Shown piece by piece: positions 41,101-51,800 of a DNA stretch of 64,000 nucleotides (the first letter of the stretch is position 1; each line of letters opens with the position of its first letter). The DNA lies in NCBI RefSeq assembly GCF_963920485.1, contig NZ_OY986431.1, positions 1,426,001-1,490,000 on the forward strand. Direction: 5' to 3'. The position numbers and the translations under genes are program-made. Source of the DNA: Cyanobium usitatum str. Tous (GTDB lineage: Bacteria > Cyanobacteriota > Cyanobacteriia > PCC-6307 > Cyanobiaceae). The notes beneath the pieces were generated by a model, which searched no databases, had not been told where the DNA came from, and saw nothing but the letters and a program-made list of their open reading frames with translations.

Positions 41101-42200
41101 GCCAGAAGGCCGAGCAGGGCGCCTGGCCCGAAACCATCGCCTGCGTGCTCTGGGGCACCGACAACATCAAGACCTACGGCGAGTCGCTGGCCCAGATCCT
41201 CTGGTTTATCGGCGTGCGGCCGGTGGCCGATTCCCTGGGTCGGGTGAACAAGCTCGAGCTCATTTCCCTTGAGGAGCTGGGCCGGCCCCGCATCGATGTG
41301 GTGGTGAATTGCAGCGGCGTATTCCGCGACCTATTTATCAACCAGATGGGCTTGATTGATCAGGGCGTCAAGATGGCAGCGGAGGCCGATGAGCCGCTGG
41401 ATATGAACTTCGTGCGTCGCCACGCCCTTGAGCAGGCGGGAGCCCAGGGCGTGTCCCTGCGCGATGCGGCGACGCGGGTGTTTTCCAATGCCAGCGGCAG
41501 CTACAGCTCAAACGTAAACCTGGCGGTGGAAAACAGCACCTGGGAGGAGGAGAATGAACTGCAGGAGATGTATCTCTCACGCAAGACATTTGCCTTCAAT
41601 GCCGACAACCCAGGTGAGATGAATCAAAACCGCGAAGTGTTCGAATCAGCGATGAAAACCGCTGATGTCACCTTCCAGAACTTGGATTCGGCCGAGATCT
41701 CGCTCACCGATGTGAGCCACTACTTCGATTCAGACCCCACCAAGCTGATCGCCGGCCTGCGCGACGATGGCAAGGCACCTGCAAGTTATATCGCCGATAC
41801 CACCACGGCCAACGCCCAAGTGCGCTCCTTGAGCGAAACCATTCGCCTCGATTCGCGCACCAAACTGCTCAACCCCAAGTGGTATGAGGGCATGCTGAAT
41901 TCCGGCTACGAGGGCGTGAGAGAGGTGGCCAAACGGCTCAACTTCACCCTGGGCTGGAGCGCCACCAGTGGCTCAGTAGATAACTTCGTGTATGAGGAGG
42001 CAAACGACACCTTCATCAATGATCCAGAGATGCGCAAGCGGCTGATGGAGCTCAACCCCCACAGTTTCCGCCGCATCGTGGGCACCCTGCTGGAAGTAAA
42101 CGGCCGCGGCTACTGGGAAACGAGCGATGAAAACATCGCCCAGCTGCAGGAGATCTACCAGGAGATTGAAGATCGGATTGAGGGCGTTACGGAGGGGTGA
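38184..42200 (+). CDS. chlH: Magnesium chelatase subunit H
   Basis: A 1338-residue porphyrin-binding subunit of Mg-chelatase, which inserts Mg2+ into protoporphyrin IX at the first step of chlorophyll synthesis, with ChlI and ChlD (not in this window). Typical segments: the opening [52 protein letters not shown], and [20 protein letters not shown]. Length is as expected and no interruption is seen. It is divergent from the HD-GYP gene (80 bp) and its stop is adjacent to that of the HEPN gene. Confidence 0.98.
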   Translation: MFTQVRSTNRRVTPGDVNGRAVMKAVYVVLEPQYQNALTQAANSLNAQNGPLAIELSGYLIEELRDPQNYADFQADVAAADVFIASLIFIEDLAQKVVEAVAPHRDRLKAAVVFPSMPEVMRLNKLGTFSMAQLGQSKSAIASFMKKRKEAGGAGFQDAMLKLLNTLPTVLKYLPVEKAQDARSFMLSFQYWLGGTPDNLRNFLLMLADKYVFPRGGSGDGVDRAAVVVAEPEVFPDLGIWHPLAPGMFEDLKEYLNWNSSRGDLSEQARNGPVIGLVLQRSHIVTGDEAHYVAIIQELEYRGATVIPVFCGGLDFTKPVNAFFYDPLNPDFPLVDGVVSLTGFALVGGPARQDHPKAIEVLKKLNRPYMVALPLVFQTTQEWEESDLGLHPVQVALQIAIPELDGAIEPIVLSGRDDATGKAHTLQDRVEAIAERAIRWASLRIKPRAEKKLAITVFSFPPDKGNVGTAAYLDVFGSIFRVLEEMKAKGYDVQNMPRDSKALMEAVINDPEALQGAPELAIAHRMSVEEYERLTPYSERLEENWGKPPGNLNSDGTNLLIYGRHFGNLFVGVQPTFGYEGDPMRLLYSRSASPHHGFAAYYTYLEKVWQADAVLHFGTHGSLEFMPGKQMGMSETCYPDSLIGALPNLYYYAANNPSEATIAKRRGYASTISYLTPPAENAGLYRGLKELGELVGSYQQLREGSRGVQIVNAIVETARQCNLDKDVVLPDADASEIGLDGRDGVVGAVYRQLMEIESRLLPCGLHTIGKPPTAEEAIATLVNIAALEREEDGLRSLPGLLAESRGRTIADIYKGNDDGVLVDVELNRTITEVCRAAVGAMVKAVTGADGRVTLRQNFAWLFALLEKFGFQLPSPWLSACRSAGFPGVDQAELDKLFGYLRFCLEQICADMEMQSLLKALDGEYVLPGPGGDPIRNPGVLPSGKNIHALDPQSIPTRAAIAAAKVVVDRLIERQKAEQGAWPETIACVLWGTDNIKTYGESLAQILWFIGVRPVADSLGRVNKLELISLEELGRPRIDVVVNCSGVFRDLFINQMGLIDQGVKMAAEADEPLDMNFVRRHALEQAGAQGVSLRDAATRVFSNASGSYSSNVNLAVENSTWEEENELQEMYLSRKTFAFNADNPGEMNQNREVFESAMKTADVTFQNLDSAEISLTDVSHYFDSDPTKLIAGLRDDGKAPASYIADTTTANAQVRSLSETIRLDSRTKLLNPKWYEGMLNSGYEGVREVAKRLNFTLGWSATSGSVDNFVYEEANDTFINDPEMRKRLMELNPHSFRRIVGTLLEVNGRGYWETSDENIAQLQEIYQEIEDRIEGVTEG

Positions 42201-42539
42201 TCACTCCTCTCCCATCTCCTGCTCCAGTTGGCTGCGCAAGGCCCCAATTTGATCCAGGATGACTGTGCGATCAGCCGTGAGTGGAAACGGACCCACTTCA
42301 TAGCGGGCTTCCACCGCATAGGGCTGGAGGCTGAGCAGGGCGGGATCCAGTTCCATTCCCGCCAACAGGGACAGCTCCTGAAGCATGTGGGAGAACGGAG
42401 GGCGCTGATCATCGAGGACGATGCGAGCCTTGAGCAGCTTCTCCACGGCCTGCTGGGCGGTGAAACTCCACTCCTCATCCGGGTAGGCCGCATCGAGGTT
42501 CAGCCTCAGGGCCCGCAGGTGACGATCCACCAAGGCCAT
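42201..42539 (-). CDS. HEPN-domain putative RNase toxin
   Basis: A 112-residue all-helical protein. The HEPN motif R-x4-H is RPPFSH (about 47-52), and EEWSFTAQQAVEKLLKARIV is typical of the first helices. The likely ATG at 42539 overlaps the upstream nucleotidyltransferase stop (TGATG); a GTG at 42545 is an alternative. In known HEPN/MNT pairs the HEPN protein is an RNase toxin and the partner AMPylates it. Confidence 0.85.
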   Translation of the reverse strand: MALVDRHLRALRLNLDAAYPDEEWSFTAQQAVEKLLKARIVLDDQRPPFSHMLQELSLLAGMELDPALLSLQPYAVEARYEVGPFPLTADRTVILDQIGALRSQLEQEMGEE

Positions 42540-42970
42540 CAACACCCGAGCATCCTCCTGGGGTGTTGTGGCTGCACCACCAACATCCGGCCGTGGCGAG
42601 CCGCCTCACTGATCACATGCCAGCGGGACCCCGCCAGCCGGGAGGCATCGGCCGAACCGCTCACCACTAGATCCACCGACAGGGGCAGGTGCTGGAGGGG
42701 CCGAAAATGGCGCCACCAGCTCGCCACCTTGGCCTCCCCCTTGAGATGGGGCATTCGCTCCACCACCAGCAGATCTAGATCCGACTCTGGCCTGGCCTGG
42801 CCCGTGGCGCGGGAGCCGAACACCACCAGCGCCTGCACGGAGGGATCTGCGCCAATCTCTCGCAGGGCTGCCTCCAACCGCTCCGCCACGTCGCCCTCGA
42901 GCCCTGGGCCGAGATCGGGCAGAGTGAAAGGCTGGGGAGTGGTCCAGTCGGCGAGAGCGAGGCTGGTCAT
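42539..42970 (-). CDS. MNT-family nucleotidyltransferase (putative antitoxin)
   Basis: A 143-residue protein. The minimal nucleotidyltransferase signature is VVFGSRATGQARPESDLDLL (about 48-67): GS, then D-x-D, with the third acidic residue in LSVDLVV (about 97-103). It pairs with the HEPN gene directly downstream. A palindrome CTGAC-GGCA-GTCAG lies 10 bp upstream of its start. Confidence 0.87.
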   Translation of the reverse strand: MTSLALADWTTPQPFTLPDLGPGLEGDVAERLEAALREIGADPSVQALVVFGSRATGQARPESDLDLLVVERMPHLKGEAKVASWWRHFRPLQHLPLSVDLVVSGSADASRLAGSRWHVISEAARHGRMLVVQPQHPRRMLGC

Positions 42971-42979
42971 GGGGCCATT

Positions 42980-42993
42980 CTGACGGCAGTCAG
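42980..42993. promoter_or_regulatory. Palindrome before the MNT/HEPN operon
   Basis: A perfect inverted repeat CTGAC-GGCA-GTCAG, 10 bp from the MNT start. Its location in the divergent promoter region suggests an operator for the toxin-antitoxin operon. Confidence 0.45.
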
Positions 42994-43010
42994 CCGCTGC
43001 GGATCAACAC

Positions 43011-43026
43011 AATGGTTACTACCATT
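43011..43026. promoter_or_regulatory. Palindrome before the vapBC operon
   Basis: A perfect inverted repeat AATGGT-TACT-ACCATT, 25 bp upstream of the preferred vapB start. VapB proteins with AbrB-type domains normally bind such palindromes at their own promoter. Confidence 0.5.
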
Positions 43027-43051
43027 GATGGATACCACCAGGAAGCAGGAC

Positions 43052-43285
43052 ATGGATACAGCACGACTATTTCAATCAGGCCGCAGCCAGGCGGTGCGGC
43101 TGCCCAAGGCCTACCGCTTCGGCGGCAGCGAAGTGGTGGTGAAGCATTTCGGCAACGGGGTGTTGCTGCTGCCGATGGACGACCCCTGGCAGACCCTGGA
43201 AGCCGGACTGGACGCCTTTGAGCCTGGTTTTGAACTCAGCCGAGAGCAACCCGCGCAGCAGGAACGCTTAGCCATCCAGCCATGA
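43052..43285 (+). CDS. vapB: VapB-type antitoxin (AbrB/SpoVT fold)
   Basis: A 77-residue protein beginning MDTARLFQSGRSQAVRLPKA, the standard start of AbrB-type VapB antitoxins, followed by the VVVKHFGNGVLLLP strand and an acidic C-terminus that would hold the toxin. I choose the ATG at 43052; an ATG at 43028 adds eight residues not typical of the family. It overlaps vapC by four bases. Confidence 0.88.
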   Translation: MDTARLFQSGRSQAVRLPKAYRFGGSEVVVKHFGNGVLLLPMDDPWQTLEAGLDAFEPGFELSREQPAQQERLAIQP

Positions 43286-43683
43286 TTCTGCTGGACACCA
43301 ACATCTGCATCTACATCATCAATGCCAAGCCGCCGGCTGTGCTGCAGCGGTTCAGGAATTACCGCATGGGCGAAGTCGGTGTCTGCACAGTTGTGGCCGC
43401 CGAACTCGCCTTTGGGGTGGCCAAGAGTGGCTCACCCCGAAACCGACACGCCCTGGAACTTTTTCTGGCACCACTGACAGTGCTGCCCTTCGATGAAGCA
43501 GCCGTGTGGGCCTATGGAACCTTGAGAGCGGAGCTCGAACACCAAGGAAAGCAAATCGGCGCCCTCGACACCATGATCGCGGCCCATGCCCTCAGCCAGC
43601 AGGCGACGCTGGTTACCAACAACACCTCCGAATTTGCGCGGGTTCCGGGCCTCCGGCTCGACAACTGGGTGGATGCGCCTTAA
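43282..43683 (+). CDS. vapC: VapC-type PIN-domain RNase toxin
   Basis: A 133-residue PIN protein. Acidic active-site residues are visible: D5 in ILLDTNICIYII, E41 in VAAELAFGVAKS, and D98 in IGALDTMIAAHA. The C-terminus has the usual LVTNNTSEFARVPGL. VapC toxins cut tRNA or rRNA. It overlaps vapB (ATGA), the normal order. Confidence 0.9.
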   Translation: MILLDTNICIYIINAKPPAVLQRFRNYRMGEVGVCTVVAAELAFGVAKSGSPRNRHALELFLAPLTVLPFDEAAVWAYGTLRAELEHQGKQIGALDTMIAAHALSQQATLVTNNTSEFARVPGLRLDNWVDAP

Positions 43684-43688
43684 GAGTT

Positions 43689-44117
43689 TCAAAGGCGGAT
43701 CACCGCAAACGGATTGCGCACGGTCACGGTGCCGTAGGTGTGGCCATCGGTCATGTCTTCCGACAGAACGAGATCGCAACCGGATTGCTGGGCAGCGGCC
43801 AGGATCGCGGCATCCCAGTAGGACAGCGGATAGGCCTGATGCAAGGCGAGGGCGCCATCCAATACGGCAGCATCAATGGGCTGGACGGTGAAGCGCTGCC
43901 AACTCTTGATCAGAGCCGCTGCATCTGTGAGCGAGAGACGATCAGGCCGCGTGGCCCGGGTGGCCTGCACGTAGAACTCCTGCAGCACCTGCACGGAGAG
44001 TGTCCAATCGTCTTCCGCGAGTAGGTAGCGAGCCAGCTCGCGTTTCGGCGCCTCCGCGGGGGTGGCGCTCACGGCATAGAGCAACACATTGGTGTCGAGA
44101 AAACAGCCGGCTGTCAT
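43689..44117 (-). CDS. Second PIN-domain putative toxin
   Basis: A 142-residue PIN protein from the ATG at 44117 (MTAGCFLDTNVLLYAVSATP). Active-site residues include D8, E46 in VLQEFYVQATRA and D99/A in LSYWDAAILAAAQQSG; the ending LVLSEDMTDGHTYGTVTVRNPF is typical of a different VapC clade from the one at 43282. It overlaps its antitoxin's stop by four bases and is convergent with the first vapC (5 bp gap). Confidence 0.9.
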   Translation of the reverse strand: MTAGCFLDTNVLLYAVSATPAEAPKRELARYLLAEDDWTLSVQVLQEFYVQATRATRPDRLSLTDAAALIKSWQRFTVQPIDAAVLDGALALHQAYPLSYWDAAILAAAQQSGCDLVLSEDMTDGHTYGTVTVRNPFAVIRL

Positions 44118-44371
44118 GCAAGCCGGTCGTGCAGGCGGCTGCGCGGCTGGCGATCCGCGGCGGAAAGGCCTTGGCCCTGCTGGTCGAGACGGCGAAACAG
44201 CTCGTCCTGGGCCAGGCGGCGGGGATCCACGTCCGAAACACTGGCAGGCTCCGCCGCGAGAGACACGAGATAGTCGCGCACCAGCGCCGAAACCGAGGTG
44301 CCATGACGCGCGGCATGGATGCGGGCCTGCCGGTGAACCTCCTCTGCCACAGAGACTGTGATATTTTTCAT
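44114..44371 (-). CDS. Ribbon-helix-helix antitoxin
   Basis: An 85-residue protein from the ATG at 44371 (MKNITVSVAEEVHRQARIHA). Residues 1-42 form a CopG/RHH fold (ARHGTSVSALVRDYLVSLA), and the rest is a toxin-binding tail. It is the partner of the PIN protein. A longer frame upstream is spurious, since it crosses the divergent AbrB gene. Confidence 0.87.
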   Translation of the reverse strand: MKNITVSVAEEVHRQARIHAARHGTSVSALVRDYLVSLAAEPASVSDVDPRRLAQDELFRRLDQQGQGLSAADRQPRSRLHDRLA

Positions 44372-44465
44372 CGTTCCACAGTATCGCAGCACCCAGGGCC
44401 CATACGCCTGATGGACGCACGGAAGTAAGGCGGTAAAAATACAAAGTCCATCGAGCGCCCAGGCC

Positions 44466-44645
44466 ATGGCCTCCGAACTGGCAACGCTGACCTCAAAAGG
44501 ACAGGTGACGGTGCCCAAAACGGTGCGTGATGCGCTTGGGCTACGGCAGGGTGACACCTTGCAGTGGGATCTGGAGGAAGGCGTGGAGGCGAACCTGCAG
44601 GAATGGAACAGCCATGCGGATGAGGAGGCCTTTGCCGATCTCTGA
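44466..44645 (+). CDS. AbrB/MazE-type antitoxin, orphaned
   Basis: A 59-residue protein ([20 protein letters not shown], then [19 protein letters not shown]) with the SpoVT/AbrB signature '[22 protein letters not shown]'. The acidic tail is normal for an antitoxin. Directly downstream is the start of a MazF/PemK-like toxin that is cut after 34 residues, so the antitoxin stands alone. Confidence 0.82.
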   Translation: MASELATLTSKGQVTVPKTVRDALGLRQGDTLQWDLEEGVEANLQEWNSHADEEAFADL

Positions 44646-44646
44646 G

Positions 44647-44751
44647 ATGCAGTCCTTGGGGGCATTCCGTGTGGTGCGGGTGCCGTTTCCGTTCAGTGAG
44701 CGGCTGGCGATGAAACGACGACCGGCCGCACCTGGAGCTACTTCAACATGA
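44647..44751 (+). pseudogene. Truncated MazF/PemK-like toxin
   Basis: Starting two bases after the antitoxin stop, the frame reads FRVVRVPFPFSERLAMKRRP, which matches the first strands of MazF/PemK toxins (VPFPFS, KRRPA). It then ends at a TGA inside the 3' end of the convergent response-regulator gene. A full toxin is about 110 residues; this has 34. I read it as the remnant of a deleted toxin gene. Confidence 0.7.
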
Positions 44752-45433
44752 AGCCCACACCACGCACAGTCTGAATCAAAGGAGCAAGATCAGGCCGCTC
44801 TAGCTTCTTGCGCAGGTAGCGGATGTAGACATCGAGCAGGTTGTCATCGCCCACCCAGGAGTCGCCCCAGACGGCCAAAAGGATGTCCTGGCGGGAGAGC
44901 ACCTGCTCGCGATGCTGGAGCAGATGGAGAAGCAGGTCGTATTCCTTGACGGTGAGCTTGATCGGGGTGGCGGCGCGCGATACCTGGCGGGTGTCGGTGT
45001 TGACCGTGAGGTCGCGATAGTGCAACTCGGTGCCATCTACATGGTTGAGCCCCATGCGGCTGCGGCGTATTAAGGCACGCAGCCGAGCTACCAGCTCCTC
45101 AATTGCAAAGGGGCGCGATAAGACATCATCAGCGCCGGCCTCAAGAGCAGCTACGCGGGAGCTGTAGTGATCAAGAGATAGGAGCAACAGCAGGGGAATG
45201 GCATTAGCTGCGGCGCGCAGTTGGCGGGTAAAGACGAGCGCGGCGCTATCAGGCAGAGCATCGCTGATCAAAAGCATCTGCGGCGCGGCGACCTCGAGCT
45301 GCTGCTGGGCGGCATCAGTGCTGGCTACGGCGCTGATGGCAAAGCCATGGACCTGGAGATGCTTGGTGAGCAGATCAGAGGAGCGGGTATCCGGATCAAC
45401 CAGCAGCAGACGGGCAGTGGGAGGCACAAACAA
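44738..45433 (-). CDS. OmpR-family response regulator with substituted phosphoacceptor
   Basis: A 231-residue receiver plus winged-helix protein. In the receiver the strand that normally reads LLDLxLP is LLISDALPD, so the expected phosphoacceptor is Ser56 with an Asp next to it; the usual Lys before Pro-Phe is Arg (SRPF). The acidic pocket keeps VDPD. The DNA-binding domain is normal (LTVKEYDLLLHLLQHREQVL, VDVYIRYLRKKLE-like, TVRGVGFMLK). It is last in a minus-strand run: giant adhesin, 129-residue protein, this gene (11-bp gap). It probably acts without classical phosphorylation and may control this locus. Confidence 0.87.
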   Translation of the reverse strand: MFVPPTARLLLVDPDTRSSDLLTKHLQVHGFAISAVASTDAAQQQLEVAAPQMLLISDALPDSAALVFTRQLRAAANAIPLLLLLSLDHYSSRVAALEAGADDVLSRPFAIEELVARLRALIRRSRMGLNHVDGTELHYRDLTVNTDTRQVSRAATPIKLTVKEYDLLLHLLQHREQVLSRQDILLAVWGDSWVGDDNLLDVYIRYLRKKLERPDLAPLIQTVRGVGFMLK

Positions 45434-45444
45434 CCGTTGGGAGG

Positions 45445-45834
45445 TCAGCCTAAGGCGGCCGACCCATCATCACTAAAGGACTCCGAACTGAACAGGGTCT
45501 CGAAGTGATAGTCCATGGCGGCCATCACCTCAGCGGGGTCGGCATTACCAGCCGCATCAAAACTGACGTCGAAATCGGCAAGGTCTTCGTGCTGTTCAGC
45601 AAGGTCGTGGGCAATGTTGTTGAGCACATCCTGCTGAATGAGCTGGTAGGCATCAGCTGAGAGCTGCTGCTCTTCGAGGTAAGAACTAACAACCTGATCG
45701 AGCTCATAAACAAGCTCAGCCGGGCGAGCCTCTTGAGCCGCAAGATCTGGCGAGGATCGCACGGCTTCGAAGAAGGTTTCGATCAAGCCGGCGATTACAT
45801 CACCGGCTACAAATGAGGCATCCGTATCAGCCAT
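45445..45834 (-). CDS. Acidic helical protein downstream of the giant adhesin
   Basis: A 129-residue soluble, strongly acidic protein (VAGDVIAGLIETFFEAVRSS; LVYELDQVVSSYLEEQQLSA). No signal peptide or membrane helix, and no family recognised. It starts three bases after the adhesin stop and ends 11 bp before the regulator. It may be a secreted co-product or an export or assembly factor for the adhesin. Confidence 0.68.
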   Translation of the reverse strand: MADTDASFVAGDVIAGLIETFFEAVRSSPDLAAQEARPAELVYELDQVVSSYLEEQQLSADAYQLIQQDVLNNIAHDLAEQHEDLADFDVSFDAAGNADPAEVMAAMDYHFETLFSSESFSDDGSAALG

Positions 45835-45837
45835 GGC

Positions 45838-48800
45838 TCAAACGGCGTAGGAGAAGTCGTCTACCACGTCGGTGGCCATACCAATGCCGTCGCTGGCATC
45901 ATCGGGCAGGAGCGCATCAACCTCGTCGAGCGCGGCTAAGGCATCGGCGGTGGGCTCAATCGCTGCCGGATCAGCAGCCATGTCTGCCGCAGCCGGCACC
46001 TCGGTGAGTGCTAGCTCCTGCTGGTACTCGGCGATCGCCTGATCGGTGACTGCGTTCTCACCGACGTACTGCTCCACTAGGTCGGCCACGCTGGCAACTT
46101 CGGCCTCAACCAGTTGCTCGTCTGGGACGGCGACATCCTGGATGAAGGTGTCCACGGGTTGCCCGGTAGCTGCGGGGCCTGAAACCTGGGCTTGAGCGGA
46201 ACTCACGGCGAAGGCCACATCTTCGGCAAGACCGGTGCTTCCATCCTCGTAGGTGACTTCCATTTGGCCATAGACCAGCACATCACCATCAGCGGCCGCG
46301 TAGGTGGTGCTGTCAGCGTTGTAAGAGAGGCCGATGCTGGTGATGCCCCAATCCGCCATGTAGGCGAATTCACCCTCATCCTGAACACCATCGACATTCA
46401 GATCCTGCCAGACGCCGAAGTACGACCAGGCTGTGTCGCTGGCATCAAGGACGCCATCCTTCACGCCATTGGCATCGGCGTCAAAGTAGGCGGCGAGGGC
46501 CTCCATATCAGTTGCCACATCGGAGCGATCCCCCCAAAGGGCGAAGACATACTCCTTCGCCTCTGTGATTAGCCCATCACCATTATAGTCATAGGCGAGA
46601 AGACCATCCTCGGGCCCAACCCAAGAAACGTTAAACAAGCCAAGGGCAGACTGATTAAAAACAGCTTGCTCCAAAGATAAATAGCTGACACCATCCCCGC
46701 CGAGATCAATGGCAATGGGAGTAACAGAAGGGAGCGCCACTGAAAGGGAGAGCGTACTAGAAGCGGTGTCGCCATCACCGTCCTTAACGGTGTAACTTAG
46801 GACTTGATTCAGATCAGCCGTGAGCGGCACAGGTGGCGTGTATAGATAAGATCCTGTATCCATGTCCACCTTGAAAACAGCACCTTGAGGAGTTGCGATC
46901 GTCCACTCATTGGTAACCGTATTAAAAGTGCCTGAAGTGCCTGAAGTGCCAGAACTGGATCCAGAAACAGCAGAGACATCAGTTGACTGATCCCAGCTGA
47001 AGGTGACGCCATTGACGACAACAGACTGAACCCACCCACCATCAGCACCAGTGGCTGCCGTAACGCCATCAAGGAGTGTGCCTACTAGCGGAGGAGCAGC
47101 AATTGTATTAGAGAGAGTGGCATCAAGCTGACTCAGGTTGGTAACAACAATTGCAGGGGTATTGGTGCCAGCGCCAGTACCATCGTAAGCAATAGGATCT
47201 AGCTTCGAGGCACTCACTCCAGAGCCAAGGCCAATGGAATAAGCCTTGATATCAAAGTTCTCAAGGAAGCCAATCCAATCATCCTCTTCAGAGTAACTGA
47301 TGCCATCTCCACCACCAAGATTATTATCACTAGTCCCGTATGTCGGCAAGCTAGAATTCGAAAGATCATTTTCGTTCGGCTCACCATCGGACAGGAAGTA
47401 AAGAATATTCTGCCCATCAGCAAAACGACCTGTGTCAGATATAAAGGCTCTCCAGGCCTCATTGAGAGCGTCATCATAGTTAGTACTTCCTCTGGCACTT
47501 AGGCCGCCAACAAATGTCTTTGCAGCACTGGGGTCTTGCCAAATAGCCTGAGGATTAGAAGCGGTAGAGCTAAAAGTAATGACGTTAACCTTTACATCCC
47601 CAAAAGCATCATAACCATCGATAAGCTTGCCAACCGCTTGCTTCATCAAGGCGAGGCGAGAAAGACCCGATACACCAGACGGGTCATTCATGCTCCCCGA
47701 AATGTCAAGAATAAGCGTTAGGTTTGTTGGCTGGGCTGACGACTGTCCACTGTTTGTTGCAGGATTGGCGACAGGCGTATCATCATCAACCGTGATCAGC
47801 AACTGGTTAGCCGCAGCAGAAATACTGTCGCCATCAGAGTCAGTAGCCCTGAGGATCCCTCCAAGCGCTATTGGCAGGTCATTTTCATTTTGCCCAACCG
47901 GATGGTCTAAGGACTTAAGCAGAGAAAATGTATAATCGCCATCAGCCTCAACCTTCAAGGTAAAAACATTAGGTCCGCTAATGCCAGCTCTGGCAGAAAG
48001 AGTGTCCCCAGCAATGCTGTAGACGAGTGAAACGCCACCGGATGTCAATGCTGGCAGCACAGTGGTATCGGTATTGAAGCCATAGGTCAAGGGTCCATCG
48101 GCCCCACTCTTGAAGAGTGTAGAAACATTCCCATTAACAGTAGTTACTTGACCAGATACATCCCCAGTCCCCCCAGGCAATCCACCACTCAGTCCATCCT
48201 CATCGACCGTGGCAGTGACAGAACCAACTGCCAGTGACGGAACGTCATCGATGACTTGAATGTCAAGAGATGCAGTATCCGAGTCGCCATCGGTGTCTGT
48301 CACCGTAACCGTCAAGCTCTCCGTAAGACCATTCTCACCCGCTCCTGCACTATGAGTCGCATTATCATTCAAAACATAGCTGTAAGTGAATGTGCCCCCA
48401 GTGATTTGACCACTACCGGAAGTTGTTGGCGTAAATCCAGTAATTAAAAGAGTTCCATACGCAGCCGTGGAAACCAACGGCGAGCCACCCACAAATGACC
48501 CACCTGCGATCAACGAGGTGCTCCCGATAGAAACTGATCCAACACCATCTAGCGCCGTGAATGAAAAGGATCCAGTTTTCGTCAATGCCGCATCACTTGG
48601 AGAAGATCCGCTAGGAAGATCATCTTCATCAATCAGAATCTCTGGAGCGGCGCCATCAAGGCCAGTCAGAGTGACGTCGTCGTCAGCATTGATCGTCAGG
48701 CTGAGCGTGCTGGAAGCAGAATCACCGTCATTGTCGGTGATTGTATAAGTAACAACTTCAGTAATATCGCCAGAAAGGGAAGCTGGAGGGGTATAGACGT

Positions 48801-51800
48801 AAGCACCGGTATCCATGTCCACTTTGAGAGTGGCTCCCTCAGGCGTAGTCACCGTCCATTCATAGGTATCGGTATTAAAGGATCCAGAACTGACGCCAGA
48901 CACGGAGGGCGCGTCTGTCGGCTGATCCCAAGTATAGGTTACTCCTCCGACAACAATTGATTGAATCCAGCCTTCGTCAGCACCCGTTGAGGCAGTTGAA
49001 CCATCAATCAACGTACCAACAAGTGCGGGAGCCTCAATAGTTGAAGACAACGTAGCGTCGAGCTGATTTAGATCAGTAACAATAATGGCATCAGTATTTG
49101 AACCACTACCATTCCCGTCATAGGCAATAGGATTGAGCTGTGTGGCACTCACCCCAGTCCCAAGGCCTATGGCAAAGGCCTTGATATCAAAGTTGCGAAG
49201 AAAACCAGCCCAATCCGCTTCTTCAGAAGCATCAATGCCATTGCCACCGCCGAGATCATTATCGTCAGTGCCGTATGTCGGGGAAGCAGGTGAAGATGAC
49301 AGAGTGCTGACATTGGGAACACCATCAGACAGGAAGTAAAGTATGTTTTGGCCATCATCAAAACGGCCACTGTCGCCTACAAATGCCTTCCAAGCCGTAT
49401 TCAGCGCATCATCGTAGTTCGTAAACCCTCCATCCCTTAGGGTGGCTATATAGCTCTTGGCATCAGAAGGATCCTGCCAGGCAGCCTGGGGGTTCAAAGC
49501 TGTAGTGCTAAAGGTAATGACGTTAACCTTTACATCCCCAAATGCAGCATAATCATCAATCAGCTGATTAACGGTCTGCTTCATCAAGGCGAGGCGGGTC
49601 AGCCCGGAGACACCCGAAGCACTCCCCATGCTGCCAGAGATATCGAGGATCAGCGTTAAGTTGGTTGGAAGTGATTGAGCATTGCCGATTTTAATTGCTG
49701 GATTTGCTATTGGAGTATCATCATCAACCGTGATTTGGAACGATGTTGCGTTGCCACTTACGTTATCTCCATCGGCATCCGTGGCCTGCACGAGGTTCCC
49801 CAAGTTAAGCACCATGTCAGCCAAGTTCTCCGTATTGTCTCCGGCAAGCCCATCTTCAGTGAGATGATCAAGCTGATCCTTAAGAGTGAAGGTATACGCG
49901 CCAGTATTCTCATTAAGGGTGATTACAAATACTTGATTAGCCCCACCATCAGTTGTGGCTGTGAGTGTCTGAATTCCAGTGCCGACTCCTGATACGGAAT
50001 AGGCCAGAGACTGACCGTTCGACTTCAATGTTCCATCTTCAGTACCCGTCGCCGTAACAGTTCCGGACGCATTGAGGCTATAGGTCAATGGTTGGTCAGC
50101 TCCGCTTTGGAACAAAGCTGCTATCGATCCAATCGCTGTGACAACTTCGCCAGATACATCATTAATGCCGCCAGCTATGCCATCACCGAAGCCAACAGGC
50201 GCTGCGAGTTCAACGACACCATCTTCATCGACAATCCCCGATACGACAGCATCAGTGATGCTCGGACCGTCGTCCGCAAAAGCAAACTGACCGCTGATTG
50301 TCCCTGACGTCACCGTCTGCTCGACAAAATCTCCGTCCGCATCCGTCGTCTTAACAGTCCCGCTGATCGCAAGATTGATCGCGCTCAGATCAACCACCTG
50401 ATCGCTATAAACACCGTCATAGTCCGGGCCGGATCCTCCATCTTCCCCAGGGGCCGCATGATCCAAATTCAGAAGCTGCGTCTGTGTCACCGCTCCCGTT
50501 GGTCCATCAATCGTCACCGTGAACACCGTGGGACCTACATCGCCAGCCTTGCCCGTCAGGCTCAGGCCATCCGCTGACAGAAACAGCAGCACTGGTGTTC
50601 CGTTCGACGTCAGACCAGAAGACACTCCCGTGATATTCCCGGCTGTCAGTCCACTTGTCGTCGATACAAACTTGAACCCCGATGCAGCAACAGTTCCGGC
50701 ACCATCCGCACCATAATCTGCCGTGATCGATGCCTCGAATGCTGCCTTCACATCGAAGTCAGCTACTCCAACACCATCTACATTATCTGTCCCTGGAATT
50801 ACATCATCATTGCCACCTTCTGCTCCGCCATCAGAGGTCAGCAGCGACAAACCGCTCAGATCCACTGCAGCTGGAATTACCTCTGCAGGACCATCATCAG
50901 CAAAAACAAACTGGCCGCTGATTGTCCCTGACGTCACCGTCTGCTCGACAAAATCTCCGTCCGCATCCGTCGTCTTAACAGTCCCGCTGATCGCAAGATT
51001 GATCGCGCTCAGATCAACCACCTGATCGCTATAAACACCGTCATAGTCCGGGCCGGATCCTCCATCTTCCCCAGGGGCCGCATGATCCAAATTCAGAAGC
51101 TGCGTCTGTGTCACCGCTCCCGTTGGTCCATCAATCGTCACCGTGAACACCGTGGGACCTACATCGCCAGCCTTGCCCGTCAGGCTCAGGCCATCCGCTG
51201 ACAGAAACAGCAGCACTGGTGTTCCGTTCGACGTCAGACCAGAAGACACTCCCGTGATATTCCCGGCTGTCAGTCCACTTGTCGTCGATACAAACTTGAA
51301 CCCCGATGCAGCAACAGTTCCGGCACCATCCGCACCATAATCTGCCGTGATCGATGCCTCGAATGCTGCCTTCACATCGAAGTCAGCTACTCCAGCACCA
51401 TCTACATTATCTGTCCCTGGAATTACATCATCATTGCCACCTTCTGCTCCGCCATCAGAGGTCAGCAGCGACAAACCGCTCAGATCCACTGCAGCTGGAA
51501 TTACCTCTGCAGGACCATCATCAGCAAAAACAAACTGGCCGCTGATTGTCCCTGACGTCACCGTCTGCTCGACAAAATCTCCGTCCGCATCCGTCGTCTT
51601 AACAGTCCCGCTGATCGCAAGATTGATCGCGCTCAGATCAACCACCTGATCGCTATAAACACCGTCATAGTCCGGGCCGGATCCTCCATCTTCCCCAGGG
51701 GCCGCATGATCCAAATTCAGAAGCTGCGTCTGTGTCACCGCTCCCGTTGGTCCATCAATCGTCACCGTGAACACCGTGGGACCTACATCGCCAGCCTTGC

